Numbered from the stretch's first letter, positions 47,172 through 56,561 are shown. The stretch: DNA of 64,000 nt from Paraburkholderia panacisoli (GCF_008369935.1 NZ_VTUZ01000006.1:1-64000), one strand, 5' to 3'. The notes: generated from the letters alone by a model not told the origin. Program-made: numbers and translations.

Positions 47172-47234
47172 TTCGAATGAAAGTCAGTATAGGTTGCACC
47201 GCAGCATAAATATAATGACTTACAATCATTCGAA
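47172..47234. promoter_or_regulatory. Divergent operator/promoter of lrgAB and LysR gene
   Basis: TTCGAATGA (47172-47180) and TCATTCGAA (47226-47234) are perfect inverted 9-mers with 45 bp between them. A TATACT -10 (minus strand, 47186-47191) lies between, with a poor -35, as expected of an activator-dependent promoter. This looks like a pair of LysR half-sites. Confidence 0.6.
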
Positions 47235-47267
47235 TCATTCCGATTTGGAATTCTGGAGCCCGAGATC

Positions 47268-48269
47268 GTGGAACTACGTGCGCTGCGGTATTTCGTCGAG
47301 GTGGTTCGTCAACAAAGCTTCACCGCCGCCGCCGAACTGATGTTCGTCACGCAGCCGACCATCAGCAAGATGGTCAAGTCGCTGGAGGACGAAATCGGCT
47401 CGCCGCTATTGCTGCGCGACGGGCGTCAGATGGTGTTGACGGACGCCGGCCGCATCGTCTATCAACGCGGCCAGGAGGTGCTGGCCGCGCACGCGCAATT
47501 GCAGGCCGAACTGAACGATCTCGACACGCTCGGCCGCGGCGAGCTGACCATCGGCATTCCGCCGATGGGCGGGTCGCTGTTCACCCCGGCCATCGCCGCG
47601 TTCCGCCAACGCTATCCGAAGATCGAGCTGAAGCTATTCGAGCAGGGTTCGCGCGCAATCGAGACGGCGCTGATCAGCGGTGAGCTGGAGTTGGGCGGCG
47701 TGTTGCAACCAGTCGACCCGGAAAATATCGACGTGCTGCCGATCACGCGCCAACTGCTATGGCTCGTCGCGCGCACCGGCTCGCGTTGGGATCACTTGCA
47801 CGAGGTGCCGCTCGCCCAGCTCGCCAATGAACCGTTCGTGTTCTACGGCGAGAGTCTCGCACTGAACGACGTGGTGCTGAACGCGTGCCGCGCGGCGGGG
47901 TTTGCGCCGACCATCGTCGGGCGAAGCGGGCATTGGGATTTCATGGCGGCGCTGGTGCTGGCCGGCGTCGGCATTGCGCTGCTGCCGGCGCCGTATTGCC
48001 GGCGGCTCGACCCGGCGCAGTTCACCTGTCTGCCGGTCGTGGACCCGGAGATTCTGTGGGAAATGGCGATCGGCTGGCGGCGCAACGGTTATCTGTCGCA
48101 CGCCGCGCGCGCGTGGCTCCAGGTTGCGCGCGATGCGTTGCCCGGCCAGGCCGGCGACGATTTCATGCTGGGGCCGGGCATTGGGATGAGTGGAATCACG
48201 GCGGCTGGGGTGGAGCAAACGGCGTCGGCGGCAACGCCAACGCCAACGCCGCCACCGTCCGGCCAATGA
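47268..48269 (+). CDS. LysR family transcriptional regulator
   Basis: 333 residues from a GTG at 47268 with TGGAGCC upstream. The N-terminal HTH is MELRALRYFVEVVRQQSFTA, then FVTQPTISKMVKSLEDEIG, the LysR signature. The effector domain follows to about residue 300, with a low-complexity Thr/Pro tail. It resembles the CidR branch, which activates cidABC by sensing acetate or pyruvate; ligand not known here. It probably controls the divergent lrgAB. Confidence 0.9.
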   Translation: MELRALRYFVEVVRQQSFTAAAELMFVTQPTISKMVKSLEDEIGSPLLLRDGRQMVLTDAGRIVYQRGQEVLAAHAQLQAELNDLDTLGRGELTIGIPPMGGSLFTPAIAAFRQRYPKIELKLFEQGSRAIETALISGELELGGVLQPVDPENIDVLPITRQLLWLVARTGSRWDHLHEVPLAQLANEPFVFYGESLALNDVVLNACRAAGFAPTIVGRSGHWDFMAALVLAGVGIALLPAPYCRRLDPAQFTCLPVVDPEILWEMAIGWRRNGYLSHAARAWLQVARDALPGQAGDDFMLGPGIGMSGITAAGVEQTASAATPTPTPPPSGQ

Positions 48270-48299
48270 TGCCCTTGCGGCCGGCTTTTCCCCGCAGCC

Positions 48300-49973
48300 C
48301 TACACCGCCGGCGCCGTTCGACCCGCCACCCCGCCGCTGGCCGTATCCGCCGGTGCAGTGTTCAACGCTATCGGCCCATCGCGCCAGCTAACCGCGATCA
48401 GCTCGGCTGCACGTTCGCCGATCATCACCGTCGGCGAATTGGTGTTGCCGCCGATCAACGTCGGCATCACTGACGCATCGACGATCCGCAGCCCCGTCAC
48501 GCCTCGCACCCGCAATTGCGGGTCGACCACCGAACGCCCGTCGCCGCCCATCCGGCACGTGGCCACCGGATGGTAGATCGTGTCCGCATGCTCGCCGATG
48601 ATCCGGCGCAGTTCCGCGTCCGGCTGTCCCGCACGCGTATACAACTCGGCGCCGCCATGCAGCGCAAGCGACGGCGCATCCAGAATGCGCCGCGCCATCT
48701 TCACACCGTCAACCAGCAGATCGAGATCGCGTGCATCGCTGAAAAAGCGCGGATCGATCAACGGTGCTGTGCGAGCATCGGCGCTCGCCAGCATCACCGC
48801 GCCGCGGCTGTGCGGCCGCAGCACGCACACATGCAGCGAATAGCCGTGGCCCCAGTGCATGCGGCGGTTGTGATCGTCGACGAGCGCCGCGCAGAAATGC
48901 AGTTGCAGATCGGGGCGCTCGAGCGTCGGCCGGCTCTTCAGAAAGCCGCCCGCCTCGGCGACATTGCTCGACAGCATGCCGCGCCCATGAAGCATGAAGT
49001 CGACGAATTGCGGCAGCATCCGCGCGATTCCGCGCAACGAAAACCCGGTCGTCTCGCTCGACGACACACGCTTGTTGATCGTGAAGTCGACGTGATCCAT
49101 CAGGTTCTGGCCGACCTCCGGCGCATCGTGGAGCACACCGATACCGAAGGACTGCAGATGCGCGGCCGGCCCGATGCCCGAGCACATCAGCAGTTGCGGC
49201 GAATTGAACGCGCCCGCCGCGAGCACAACCTCGGCGCGCGCTTCGAGCGTTTCGGTGCGGCCGCCGCGCACGATCTCGACACCGCTCGCGCGCTTGCCGT
49301 CGAAGCACACACGCAGCACAGTTGCGTCGGCGATCGTGTGCAGATTGGGACGCACGCGATCGTAGATATACGCGCGCGCGACGCTGCAACGGCGTCCATC
49401 GCGCTGCGTCACCTGATAGAAGCCGATCCCTTCCTGGTCCGCACCGTTGAAATCGCGATTCGGCTTGTACCCGGCTTCCAGCGCCGCCTGCACGAAGCGC
49501 TTCGAAAACGGATTCTGGTAACGGAGATCGGACACGGTGAGCGGACCGGCATCGCCGTGCCACGCATCGGCGCCGCGCTCGTTGCCTTCGGCGCGAAGGA
49601 AATACGGCAGCACCTCGGCCCACGACCACCCTTCGCAACCGAGCTGCGCCCACTCGTCGTAATCGAGCGGATGGCCGCGCGTGTAGATCATCGCGTTGAT
49701 CGCGCTCGATCCGCCGAAGCCGCGCCCGCGCGGCTGATAGCCTTGCCGGCCGGCGAGCCCCGGCTGCGGCGTCGTCAAGTAGCCGTAATTGGTCTTGAGC
49801 TTGTTCGGCACCAAGGCCGCCACGCCGACCGGCATATTCACGAGCAGATTGCGGTCGGTGTGCGGACCGGCTTCGATCAGCGCGATCGTCGCGTCGGGAC
49901 AGCTATCCGCGAGACGGCTCGCCAGCGCGCAGCCGCCCGAGCCCGCACCGACGATGATGTAGTCGTATTGCAT
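48300..49973 (-). CDS. GMC family oxidoreductase (choline/alcohol dehydrogenase-like)
   Basis: 557 residues from the ATG at 49973. FAD-binding YIIVGAGSGGCALASRL, the GMC signature GFGGSSAINAMIYTRG (~80-95), the second signature GAFNSPQLLMCSGIGPA and the active-site His in HPVATCRMG. It ends in a low-complexity tail. It oxidises an alcohol with FAD; the natural substrate is unknown. The longer frame to 50678 is not used because it crosses the AidB gene. Confidence 0.9.
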   Translation of the reverse strand: MQYDYIIVGAGSGGCALASRLADSCPDATIALIEAGPHTDRNLLVNMPVGVAALVPNKLKTNYGYLTTPQPGLAGRQGYQPRGRGFGGSSAINAMIYTRGHPLDYDEWAQLGCEGWSWAEVLPYFLRAEGNERGADAWHGDAGPLTVSDLRYQNPFSKRFVQAALEAGYKPNRDFNGADQEGIGFYQVTQRDGRRCSVARAYIYDRVRPNLHTIADATVLRVCFDGKRASGVEIVRGGRTETLEARAEVVLAAGAFNSPQLLMCSGIGPAAHLQSFGIGVLHDAPEVGQNLMDHVDFTINKRVSSSETTGFSLRGIARMLPQFVDFMLHGRGMLSSNVAEAGGFLKSRPTLERPDLQLHFCAALVDDHNRRMHWGHGYSLHVCVLRPHSRGAVMLASADARTAPLIDPRFFSDARDLDLLVDGVKMARRILDAPSLALHGGAELYTRAGQPDAELRRIIGEHADTIYHPVATCRMGGDGRSVVDPQLRVRGVTGLRIVDASVMPTLIGGNTNSPTVMIGERAAELIAVSWRDGPIALNTAPADTASGGVAGRTAPAV

Positions 49974-50291
49974 GCGCTCCCTCCTGGTGGGCCGCGTTGC
50001 TCGCGCACCCTGTCTCGTGCACACTTGTCTACGTGTGTTTCCCCGGCATTGTAGGGAGCGTCGCGGGGCTGCAGCGGCTTCGTGCCAGGGCGAATCCTCT
50101 AAACGCAAGCGCCATCGCGACCCTATGATGAAAGGCACGCGAGGGGCCGCCCGCCGGCCGCGCGCGGCATTCAAACAGCGCGCGGCGCGCGCCATCCTCC
50201 CAGCGTGCGGCACGACACGCGGCGATTCAACAGCATTCCGCAGCATCCCGTCGATCAGCACCGGCGAGCCCGCGGTGAACGGAGACAGCAA
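49974..50291. other. Divergent intergenic region GMC/AidB
   Basis: 318 bp, very GC-rich, no gene. On the minus strand TACAAT at 50063-50068 is a possible -10 for the GMC gene, without a clear -35. A TGGCACG sequence close by is a near-miss to a sigma-54 site. Confidence 0.4.
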
Positions 50292-51986
50292 ATGGAACGG
50301 CATCACTTCGGCCAGACTCACGACGTGACCAACCAGGTCCCGCCGCTGGCGGACTACAACCTGTTTGCCTGCGACACCGCGTTGTCCGCGGCGCTCGAAC
50401 GCGACGGCGCCGGCTGGCATCGCGACGCGTTGCTGCGCCACGGCGCGGCGCTCACCACACCCGACACGCTCGCGCTCGCCGAACTCGCCAACCGTCATAC
50501 GCCCGAACTGTTCACGCATAGTCCGCGAGGCGAGCGCATCGACGCGCTGGAGTTTCATCCCGCGTGGCATTCGCTGCTCTCGCTGTTGCGCCGCGAGGGT
50601 CTGCATGCGCTGCCGTTTTCCAATCCGCAGCGTGGTGCGATGGTCGCGCGCTGCGCCGGTTATTTTCTGCATGCGCAAATCGAATCCGGGTCGCTGTGTC
50701 CGCTGACGATGACTTTCGCCAGTATTCCCGTGCTGCAGCGCGAGCCCGCACTATTCGATACGCTGCGCGACAAGCTCTACGCCCGCGAACACGATCCGCG
50801 CGACGTGCCGCTCGCGCAGAAGCGCTCCGCGATGATCGGCATGGGCATGACCGAGAAGCAAGGCGGCTCCGACGTGCGCAGCAATCAGACCTACGCGCAT
50901 GCGCTCGCCGCCGGCGGCCGCGACGGCGCATACCGGCTCGTCGGCCACAAGTGGTTTTTCTCCGCGCCGCAATGCGATGCGCACCTCGTGCTCGCGCGCA
51001 CCGACGATCACGCGAGCCTGTCGTGCTTCTACGTGCCGCGCTTCGCACCCGACGGCAGCAAGAACGCGGTGCAGATCCAGCGTCTGAAAGACAAGCTCGG
51101 CAACCGCTCGAATGCGAGCAGCGAAGTCGAGTTCCTCGACGCGTTCGGCATCATGATCGGCGAGGAAGGGCGAGGCGTGCCGACCATCATCGAAATGGCA
51201 AACTACACGCGGCTCGATTGCGTGATCGGCAGCGCGGCGTTGATGCGCGCGGCGCTGGTGCAGGCGATCCATCATGCGCGCCATCGCAGCGCGTTCGGGC
51301 GGCAGTTGGCCGATCAGCCGCTGATGCGCAACGTGCTGGCCGATCTGGCGTTGGAGTCGGAAGCCGCGACGGTGCTGTTCATGCGCCTCGCGCGCGCATT
51401 CGAGGAATCCGCCGACGCTTCGTCCAACTCGGCCACCTCTTCCGCCGAACGCGCATGGCGGCGCATCGTCACGCCGGCGGCGAAGTACTGGGTCTGCAAG
51501 CGCACCTTGGAATTCACGGGCGAGGCGATGGAAGTCTGGGGCGGCAACGGCTACGTCGAAACCGGTCCGATGGCGCGGTTCTATCGCGAAGCGCCCGTCA
51601 ATTCGATCTGGGAAGGCTCCGGCAACGTGATGTGCCTCGACGTGCTGCGCGCGATGGAGCGCGAGCCGGAAGCGGCGCAAGCGTTGTTCGCCGCGTGGCA
51701 AGCGGATGCGCACTCGCATCCGGCGTTGAGCGCCGCGCTCGCCAAGCTGGCCGCCACGCTCAACGCACCGGCCGAGCAGCGCGAAGCGTCGGCGCGGCGC
51801 ATCGCGCAGCAGATCGTGCTGATTGCGCAGGCCACGCTGCTCGTCAGGCATGCGCCCGCCGTGATCGCCGAAGCGTTCATCGCCACCCGTCTCGCCGACG
51901 GCTGCGGCGAAAGCGGCCGCGTGTACGGCACGCTGCCGGCCACGTTCGATCATGCGGCGATCATCGAGCGTGCGTTTCCCGCGTGA
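50292..51986 (+). CDS. AidB-type acyl-CoA dehydrogenase family protein
   Basis: 564 residues from the ATG at 50292 with GGAGACA 6 bases upstream. MGMTEKQGGSDVRSNQT is the AidB signature, RLDCVIGSAALMRAALVQAI lies in the FAD domain and EVWGGNGYVETGPMARFYRE in the C-terminal domain. AidB binds FAD and DNA in E. coli and protects from alkylation; the substrate of paralogs is unknown. It lies 97 bp before the aldehyde dehydrogenase. Confidence 0.88.
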   Translation: MERHHFGQTHDVTNQVPPLADYNLFACDTALSAALERDGAGWHRDALLRHGAALTTPDTLALAELANRHTPELFTHSPRGERIDALEFHPAWHSLLSLLRREGLHALPFSNPQRGAMVARCAGYFLHAQIESGSLCPLTMTFASIPVLQREPALFDTLRDKLYAREHDPRDVPLAQKRSAMIGMGMTEKQGGSDVRSNQTYAHALAAGGRDGAYRLVGHKWFFSAPQCDAHLVLARTDDHASLSCFYVPRFAPDGSKNAVQIQRLKDKLGNRSNASSEVEFLDAFGIMIGEEGRGVPTIIEMANYTRLDCVIGSAALMRAALVQAIHHARHRSAFGRQLADQPLMRNVLADLALESEAATVLFMRLARAFEESADASSNSATSSAERAWRRIVTPAAKYWVCKRTLEFTGEAMEVWGGNGYVETGPMARFYREAPVNSIWEGSGNVMCLDVLRAMEREPEAAQALFAAWQADAHSHPALSAALAKLAATLNAPAEQREASARRIAQQIVLIAQATLLVRHAPAVIAEAFIATRLADGCGESGRVYGTLPATFDHAAIIERAFPA

Positions 51987-52082
51987 GGTGCGGGAGAGCG
52001 CCAAAGCAGCAACTGAAAAAAACCCGCGAATCAAATAAGCGCGACCCAACGCGCACCGTCATCCATCAGGGAGTGGACATCC

Positions 52083-53501
52083 ATGAAGAACGATCTGGCA
52101 GAGGTCGCCGCGCTCGAAGCGCTGCTGCGCGATCAACGCCATGCTTACCTGCGCGCGCCGTATCCTTCGTGGGACACGCGCGCCACGCATCTGCGAACGT
52201 TGCGCAAACTCATGCTCGACAATCGCGACGCCCTCGCCGACGCGATGAACGCTGACTTCGGCAATCGCGCGAAACAGGAAGTGCTGCTGGCCGAATTCCT
52301 GCTCGTGAAGGAAGAGATCGACGCCGCGCTCAAGCACGGCAAGCGCTGGATGAAAACGCAGCGACGCAGCACCAACAAATGGCTTCTGCCGGCGCGTGCG
52401 AAGGTCGTGCCGCAGCCGCTCGGTGTGATCGGCATCATCGTGCCGTGGAATTATCCGGTGCTGCTCGCCGCCGGGCCGCTCGTCAGCGCGTTGACGGCCG
52501 GCAATCGCGCGATCATCAAGATGTCCGAATTGACGCCGCGCACGTCGGCGCTGTTCGAGCAACTGATCGGCCAGACCTTCGCGCGCGATCACATCGCGGT
52601 GGTGAACGGCGACGCGGCTTTTGGCGCCGCGTTCAGTGCGCAGCCGTTCGACCACTTGCTGTTTACCGGCTCCACGAAGGTCGGCCACGAAGTGATGCGC
52701 GCGGCCGCCGGGCATCTGACGCCGGTCACGCTCGAACTCGGCGGCAAGTCGCCGGCGCTCATCGGCGCGCACGCGCGCTTTCACCACGCGGTCGACAACC
52801 TCGTCGCCGGCAAGACCCTCAACGCGGGGCAAACCTGCGTTGCGCCGGACTACGTGCTGGTGCCGCGCGGCAAGGAGCAGGCGTTCATCGAACGGGCCCG
52901 CACGCGAATGGCGAAGATGTACCCCGGCTTCGCGCACAACCCGGACTACACGTCGATCATTTCGGCGCGCCACTTCGCGCGCCTCGAACGGCTCGCCGAC
53001 GAAGCCCGCGCCGGGGGCGCGCAACTGCACGCGCTCACCGACGCCGTGCCCGACGCCACGAGTCGCCGCTTTCCGCTGATCGCCGTCACCCACGCGCCGG
53101 ACGAATGCGCGCTGATGCAGGAGGAAATCTTCGGGCCGCTGTTGCCGATCGTTCCGTACGACACGCTCGACGACGCGATCGCGTGGATCAACGCGCGGCC
53201 TCGTCCGCTCGCGCTGTATCTATATGCGGACGACGCGCACACGATCAAACGCGTGACGCACGAAACGATTGCCGGCGGGATGGCGGTCAACGAAACGCTG
53301 ATGCATCTGGCGTGCGAAAGCCTGCCGTTTGGCGGAGTCGGCGCGAGCGGGATGGGGGCTTATCACGGCTACGAAGGCTTCGTGACTTTCTCGAAGATGA
53401 AGCCGGTGCTGACGCAGGCGCGGCTGAACGCGCGCAGCTGGATCGCTCCGCCGTATGGCAAGCGGGTCGACGCGTTGCTGAAGTTGATGATGCGTTTCTG
53501 A
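52083..53501 (+). CDS. Coniferyl-aldehyde-type dehydrogenase
   Basis: 472 residues, a short aldehyde dehydrogenase. GVIGIIVPWNYPVLLAAGPL, NAD-pocket LFTGSTKVGHEVM, general base LELGGKSPALI and the catalytic Cys in LNAGQTCVAPDYVLVP. NMPFGGVG-type motif is present as LPFGGVGASGMGAYHG. It resembles CalB, which oxidises coniferyl aldehyde to ferulate, but other aldehydes are possible. The gene is probably in one unit with the AidB gene. Confidence 0.85.
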   Translation: MKNDLAEVAALEALLRDQRHAYLRAPYPSWDTRATHLRTLRKLMLDNRDALADAMNADFGNRAKQEVLLAEFLLVKEEIDAALKHGKRWMKTQRRSTNKWLLPARAKVVPQPLGVIGIIVPWNYPVLLAAGPLVSALTAGNRAIIKMSELTPRTSALFEQLIGQTFARDHIAVVNGDAAFGAAFSAQPFDHLLFTGSTKVGHEVMRAAAGHLTPVTLELGGKSPALIGAHARFHHAVDNLVAGKTLNAGQTCVAPDYVLVPRGKEQAFIERARTRMAKMYPGFAHNPDYTSIISARHFARLERLADEARAGGAQLHALTDAVPDATSRRFPLIAVTHAPDECALMQEEIFGPLLPIVPYDTLDDAIAWINARPRPLALYLYADDAHTIKRVTHETIAGGMAVNETLMHLACESLPFGGVGASGMGAYHGYEGFVTFSKMKPVLTQARLNARSWIAPPYGKRVDALLKLMMRF

Positions 53502-53543
53502 CGGGATCGGACAACCGGTGGACGCTGCGCCGCGTGGTGACGC

Positions 53544-53903
53544 TCAGCGCGCGGGCGGACCGCCTGCCACCTCGGTAGCGACCACATCGGTCACGTCCTG
53601 GGCGACGATGTCGGCGCCATGCACCGGCTCTTCCTCGGCGCCGCTTTCCAGCCGATGCAGCCACGCAAGCAATTCCGCGACCGCCTGATAAAGCTGCGGC
53701 GGAATGCGCGCGTCGAGGTCCACCTGCATCAGCAGCGACACCATTTCGGGCGCCTCATGGACATACAGGCCGGCTTCCTTGGCCCGTTGCACGATCATCT
53801 CGGCCAGCAACCCGTAGCCTTTGGCGACCACGCGCGGCGCGGGGTCGCTGCTCTGCGCGTCGTAAACGAGTGCGGCCGCGCTGCGGCGATGCTGGCGGCT
53901 CAT
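53544..53903 (-). CDS. FlhB C-terminal-domain-like protein
   Basis: 119 residues. AAALVYDAQSSDPAPRVVAKG and EAPEMVSLLMQVDLDARIP and YQAVAELLAWLHRL match the FlhB/YscU cytoplasmic domain after its cleavage site. The NPTH autocleavage motif and the membrane part are absent. It may assist or modulate the export switch by occupying FlhB partners. It shares one base with the FliK-like gene before it (TGATG). Confidence 0.82.
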   Translation of the reverse strand: MSRQHRRSAAALVYDAQSSDPAPRVVAKGYGLLAEMIVQRAKEAGLYVHEAPEMVSLLMQVDLDARIPPQLYQAVAELLAWLHRLESGAEEEPVHGADIVAQDVTDVVATEVAGGPPAR

Positions 53904-55357
53904 CAGATATCCCAGTCGAAGTCGTCGCGCTGCCCGGCCGACGCGCGGCTCGCGCGCGCGGCGCGGCGAGCAGCCGTGGCGCCGATGGTGCTTGCGCGGG
54001 CGGCATCGTTAGCCGCCGCAGCCGAGGATGTCGCCGCGCTCGCCGCCGAAGCCGAACGCGCATACGCTGAAGCCGCCGCCTGCGCTCCCGCCGCGGCCGC
54101 CACCGTGGCCGGCGCGCCGCCGCCGATCTCGCGGATCGTCAAGCCGTTCAGTTCGATGCCTGCCGCCGCGAGCCGCTGCCGGAAGCTCTCGCCCTGCATC
54201 GCGAGCCGCGCCGCGCCGCCCGGACTTGCCTGCACGCGCGCCACGAGGCGCATGCCGGTCAACGTCAGTTCTGCGTCGACGGTGCCGAGCGTCGGCAACG
54301 ACAGTGTCAGACGGGTGCGCCACGGCTGGTCGTCTTCGCTCGCGGCGCCGCCGCCGCTGCGGTCCCATTCGTCGCCGTCCTGTTCGATGGTCCAATCCAG
54401 GCGCGCGCCCGGCCATGCTTCGCCGCTCCAGCGAAACTGTCCGGTGGCGAGCAGATCCAGTTGCTGACGCACCAGCGCCACGGTCGCGGGATGCACCGCC
54501 GCCGCCATGGATTGCGCACTCTGCGACGAGCCCGCGTCGGCGGTTTGCGCCGCCGCGCTGTGCAGGCCCGCATGCGCGGGCTGGCCGTTCAGGTCGGACA
54601 ATGAACTGGCCAGCACTTCGCCGGCCACGAAGCGTGCCGCTTGCGCGGTCAGAATCGACGGCATTGCGCGAGCGGCGGCGCTGCTGTCCGGCGTGCCACC
54701 TGGCGCGCCGTTTTGCGCGGCGCCATGGGGCGATGCTCCCATGCCCTGTCGCGCGGCGCCGTTCGGCAAAGTGGCGTCGCCCTCTTCGCTTGCCCAGTCG
54801 AGCGGCAATTGCGCGGCGGCCACCAGCCTGTTTTGCGCCTCGTCGGCCAACTCCGCCGGCGAGCGCTGGCCAGCCAGCCATTGCGCGAGATGGGCTTCGT
54901 AGAAGAGACCGCTGTCGCCGACCGTCTGTTCGAGCGCGGCCGCGAGCGCCGCGACCGGCACCTGGGCGGCCGCCACATTGGCTGTGGCCGTAGTTCCCGC
55001 GGCAGCCGGACTGGCATTGGCGGCAGTGGAAGCAGCCGGTGTATCGAACAGCGGCAGGCCGCCGATTTCGATATCGAGCGCCGGCGCAGCCGGCCAGATC
55101 GGCCGCTGCCCGAGCACGGCGGGCGTCGCGTCGCCGCCCGAGCGGGCGATCGCATTGAGCGTCAGCGCGACGGCGGACAGCGCGGTTTGCGCGGAAGGCG
55201 GTGGTGGGGGCGTGGCGGCGGGAGGCGCGGTGGTCGGTGCAGTATCGACGACCGCCGCGCCGGTCTGCGACGTGGCCGCGCTCCCCGGCGCGATGTTGAG
55301 CAGGCTGTCGACCCGGCTCGCGAGCAGCGAAGCGATGGCCGTGTCGATTCCGTTCAT
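53903..55357 (-). CDS. FliK-like hook-length control family protein
   Basis: 484 residues, Ala/Pro-rich. The C-terminal ~100 residues (TLSLPTLGTVDAELTLTGMR, then LRQRLAAAGIELNGLTIREI-like residues) match the Flg_hook domain; the N-terminal part is low complexity. It is linked to the FlhB-like gene, and this pair parallels the FliK-FlhB substrate switch, but the main fliK is at 62765. It is possibly a second ruler or switch factor. Confidence 0.78.
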   Translation of the reverse strand: MNGIDTAIASLLASRVDSLLNIAPGSAATSQTGAAVVDTAPTTAPPAATPPPPPSAQTALSAVALTLNAIARSGGDATPAVLGQRPIWPAAPALDIEIGGLPLFDTPAASTAANASPAAAGTTATANVAAAQVPVAALAAALEQTVGDSGLFYEAHLAQWLAGQRSPAELADEAQNRLVAAAQLPLDWASEEGDATLPNGAARQGMGASPHGAAQNGAPGGTPDSSAAARAMPSILTAQAARFVAGEVLASSLSDLNGQPAHAGLHSAAAQTADAGSSQSAQSMAAAVHPATVALVRQQLDLLATGQFRWSGEAWPGARLDWTIEQDGDEWDRSGGGAASEDDQPWRTRLTLSLPTLGTVDAELTLTGMRLVARVQASPGGAARLAMQGESFRQRLAAAGIELNGLTIREIGGGAPATVAAAAGAQAAASAYARSASAASAATSSAAAANDAARASTIGATAARRAARASRASAGQRDDFDWDI

Positions 55358-55479
55358 GCCGATTCCTTGGTCACATTGGCGGCAGCGCGCTCAAATCTCA
55401 AATCAATCCAGTCACGCGCAGCGACCCGGACGCGGCGCACCTGGCGCAAGCGGCACGAGTGTCGCCTGTCGCGGCACAC

Positions 55480-55806
55480 TCAACGTGCGCCGTACAGTTC
55501 CTTGAGCACGCGCGTCGGCCGTCCGGCGAACAGCGCTGACAGATTGGCCATGCCCGGATTCGCCAGATCGCGAATGGCGGCGTCGTCCGCGAGAATCTGG
55601 CGGATCAGCGCGTACTTGCGCAAACGCTCGGCCTCGTCGAGCTTCACACCGCAGTCGGCGTCCTTCAAGGCTTCCACCAGGTGCCGGTATTCCTCCTGCA
55701 AGTGAACCAGATCGGTCCACAGGGCGCGCCGGGCAGCCATCAGCATGCGGCAGGAAATCGCGGCAACCGCCTCGTAGCGGGCAAAATATTCTGCGTTCGA
55801 TGTCAT
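55480..55806 (-). CDS. fliT: Flagellar export chaperone FliT
   Basis: 108 residues from the ATG at 55806, mainly helical. LWTDLVHLQEEYRHLVEALK and KYALIRQILADDAAIRDLAN are typical of FliT/FliD chaperones. It keeps the filament cap FliD unfolded for export and binds FlhDC in enterics. It overlaps fliS by ATGA. A longer frame through fliS exists in another phase and is not used. Confidence 0.82.
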   Translation of the reverse strand: MTSNAEYFARYEAVAAISCRMLMAARRALWTDLVHLQEEYRHLVEALKDADCGVKLDEAERLRKYALIRQILADDAAIRDLANPGMANLSALFAGRPTRVLKELYGAR

Positions 55807-56237
55807 CTCATGCTTTCCGCGGCCGGCTGGGCTGCCATCCGCGCGATCTCCGGGGCAATCCCGATCCAAGCCTCTTCGAGCGTCGCCAGCAGGCCGTCGA
55901 CTTCGACCAGCATCGTCTCGCTCTGTTTCATATTGGCTTCGAACAGCCGACGCGTCATGTAGCTGTACAGCGCGTTCAACCGCTCCGCAATCTCGCCGCC
56001 CACTTCCAGGTTCAGCGACTGCTGCAGCCCGCTTTCGATAATGCGAATGGCCTTGCTGACCGCCATGCCGCGATCGGCCACGTGCCCTGCCTGCAAATGC
56101 ATCCGAGCCTGCGCGATGGCTTGCCTTGCGCCCTGATACAGCAACACGATCAGACGATGCGGACTCGCGCCCATCACACTCGTCTCGACACCGACGCGTG
56201 CGTACGCATTGGCTCCAGCGTGCCCTGGGGAAAACAT
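55803..56237 (-). CDS. fliS: Flagellar export chaperone FliS
   Basis: 144 residues from the ATG at 56237. YARVGVETSVMGASPHRLIVLLY is the family N-terminal part (split: ANAYARVGVETSVMGASP then HRLIVLLYQGA), and LNLEVGGEIAERLNALYSYM is the next. It binds the C-terminus of flagellin to prevent polymerisation in the cytoplasm. It is followed by fliT and preceded by a sigma-28 type promoter. Confidence 0.93.
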   Translation of the reverse strand: MFSPGHAGANAYARVGVETSVMGASPHRLIVLLYQGARQAIAQARMHLQAGHVADRGMAVSKAIRIIESGLQQSLNLEVGGEIAERLNALYSYMTRRLFEANMKQSETMLVEVDGLLATLEEAWIGIAPEIARMAAQPAAESMR

Positions 56238-56561
56238 CGGCGCTCCTCCTCTCATACAGACTGCGGTTTGGTCGTGGCAGGGCCGTGGGGGACGTTGCTG
56301 CCCCAAGCTGCCCTATACCCGGGTTATCGGATAGGCAACGACAAAGCTTTAGGCCGATGTAAGGGGGATTAAGGGGCGCATCGCGCACGGGCCAGCGCTG
56401 CGCCGGCAGGCGCTCGTCAGTTTTTGCTGGCGAGCCATGCCGGCAGCACCGGGCCACCGCACCGCGCTGGCGCGGACGGCCGCAACCGCGGCGCCGCGCT
56501 CACTGGTGCGGGTTCGCGCAACGCAGGCAGCGGACGGCGTCGCCCACCGTCCGACGCCCGC
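56238..56561. other. Intergenic region between fliS and fliE
   Basis: 324 bp on the minus strand. It holds the sigma-28-type promoter of fliS (56324-56351), and near 56530-56555 a CGGACGG/CCGTCCG stem just past the fliE stop, without a T-run. No gene is seen. Confidence 0.55.
56324..56351 (-). promoter_or_regulatory. Sigma-28 (FliA)-type promoter of fliS
   Basis: TAAA (56348-56351) followed after 16 bases by TCCGATAA (56324-56331). The consensus is TAAA, 15 bases, GCCGATAA, so there is one mismatch and one extra base. It lies 87 bp upstream of the fliS start, and late flagellar class is usual for fliST. Confidence 0.65.

Noticed and set aside
50074-50097. Sigma-54-like TGGCACG with downstream TGCA
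   Set aside because: The GG and GC spacing is not 10 bp; considered chance in a GC-rich region.
49974-50678. Upstream extension of the GMC gene frame
   Set aside because: It overlaps the divergent AidB gene and its promoter, and the canonical FAD motif begins right after the ATG at 49973.
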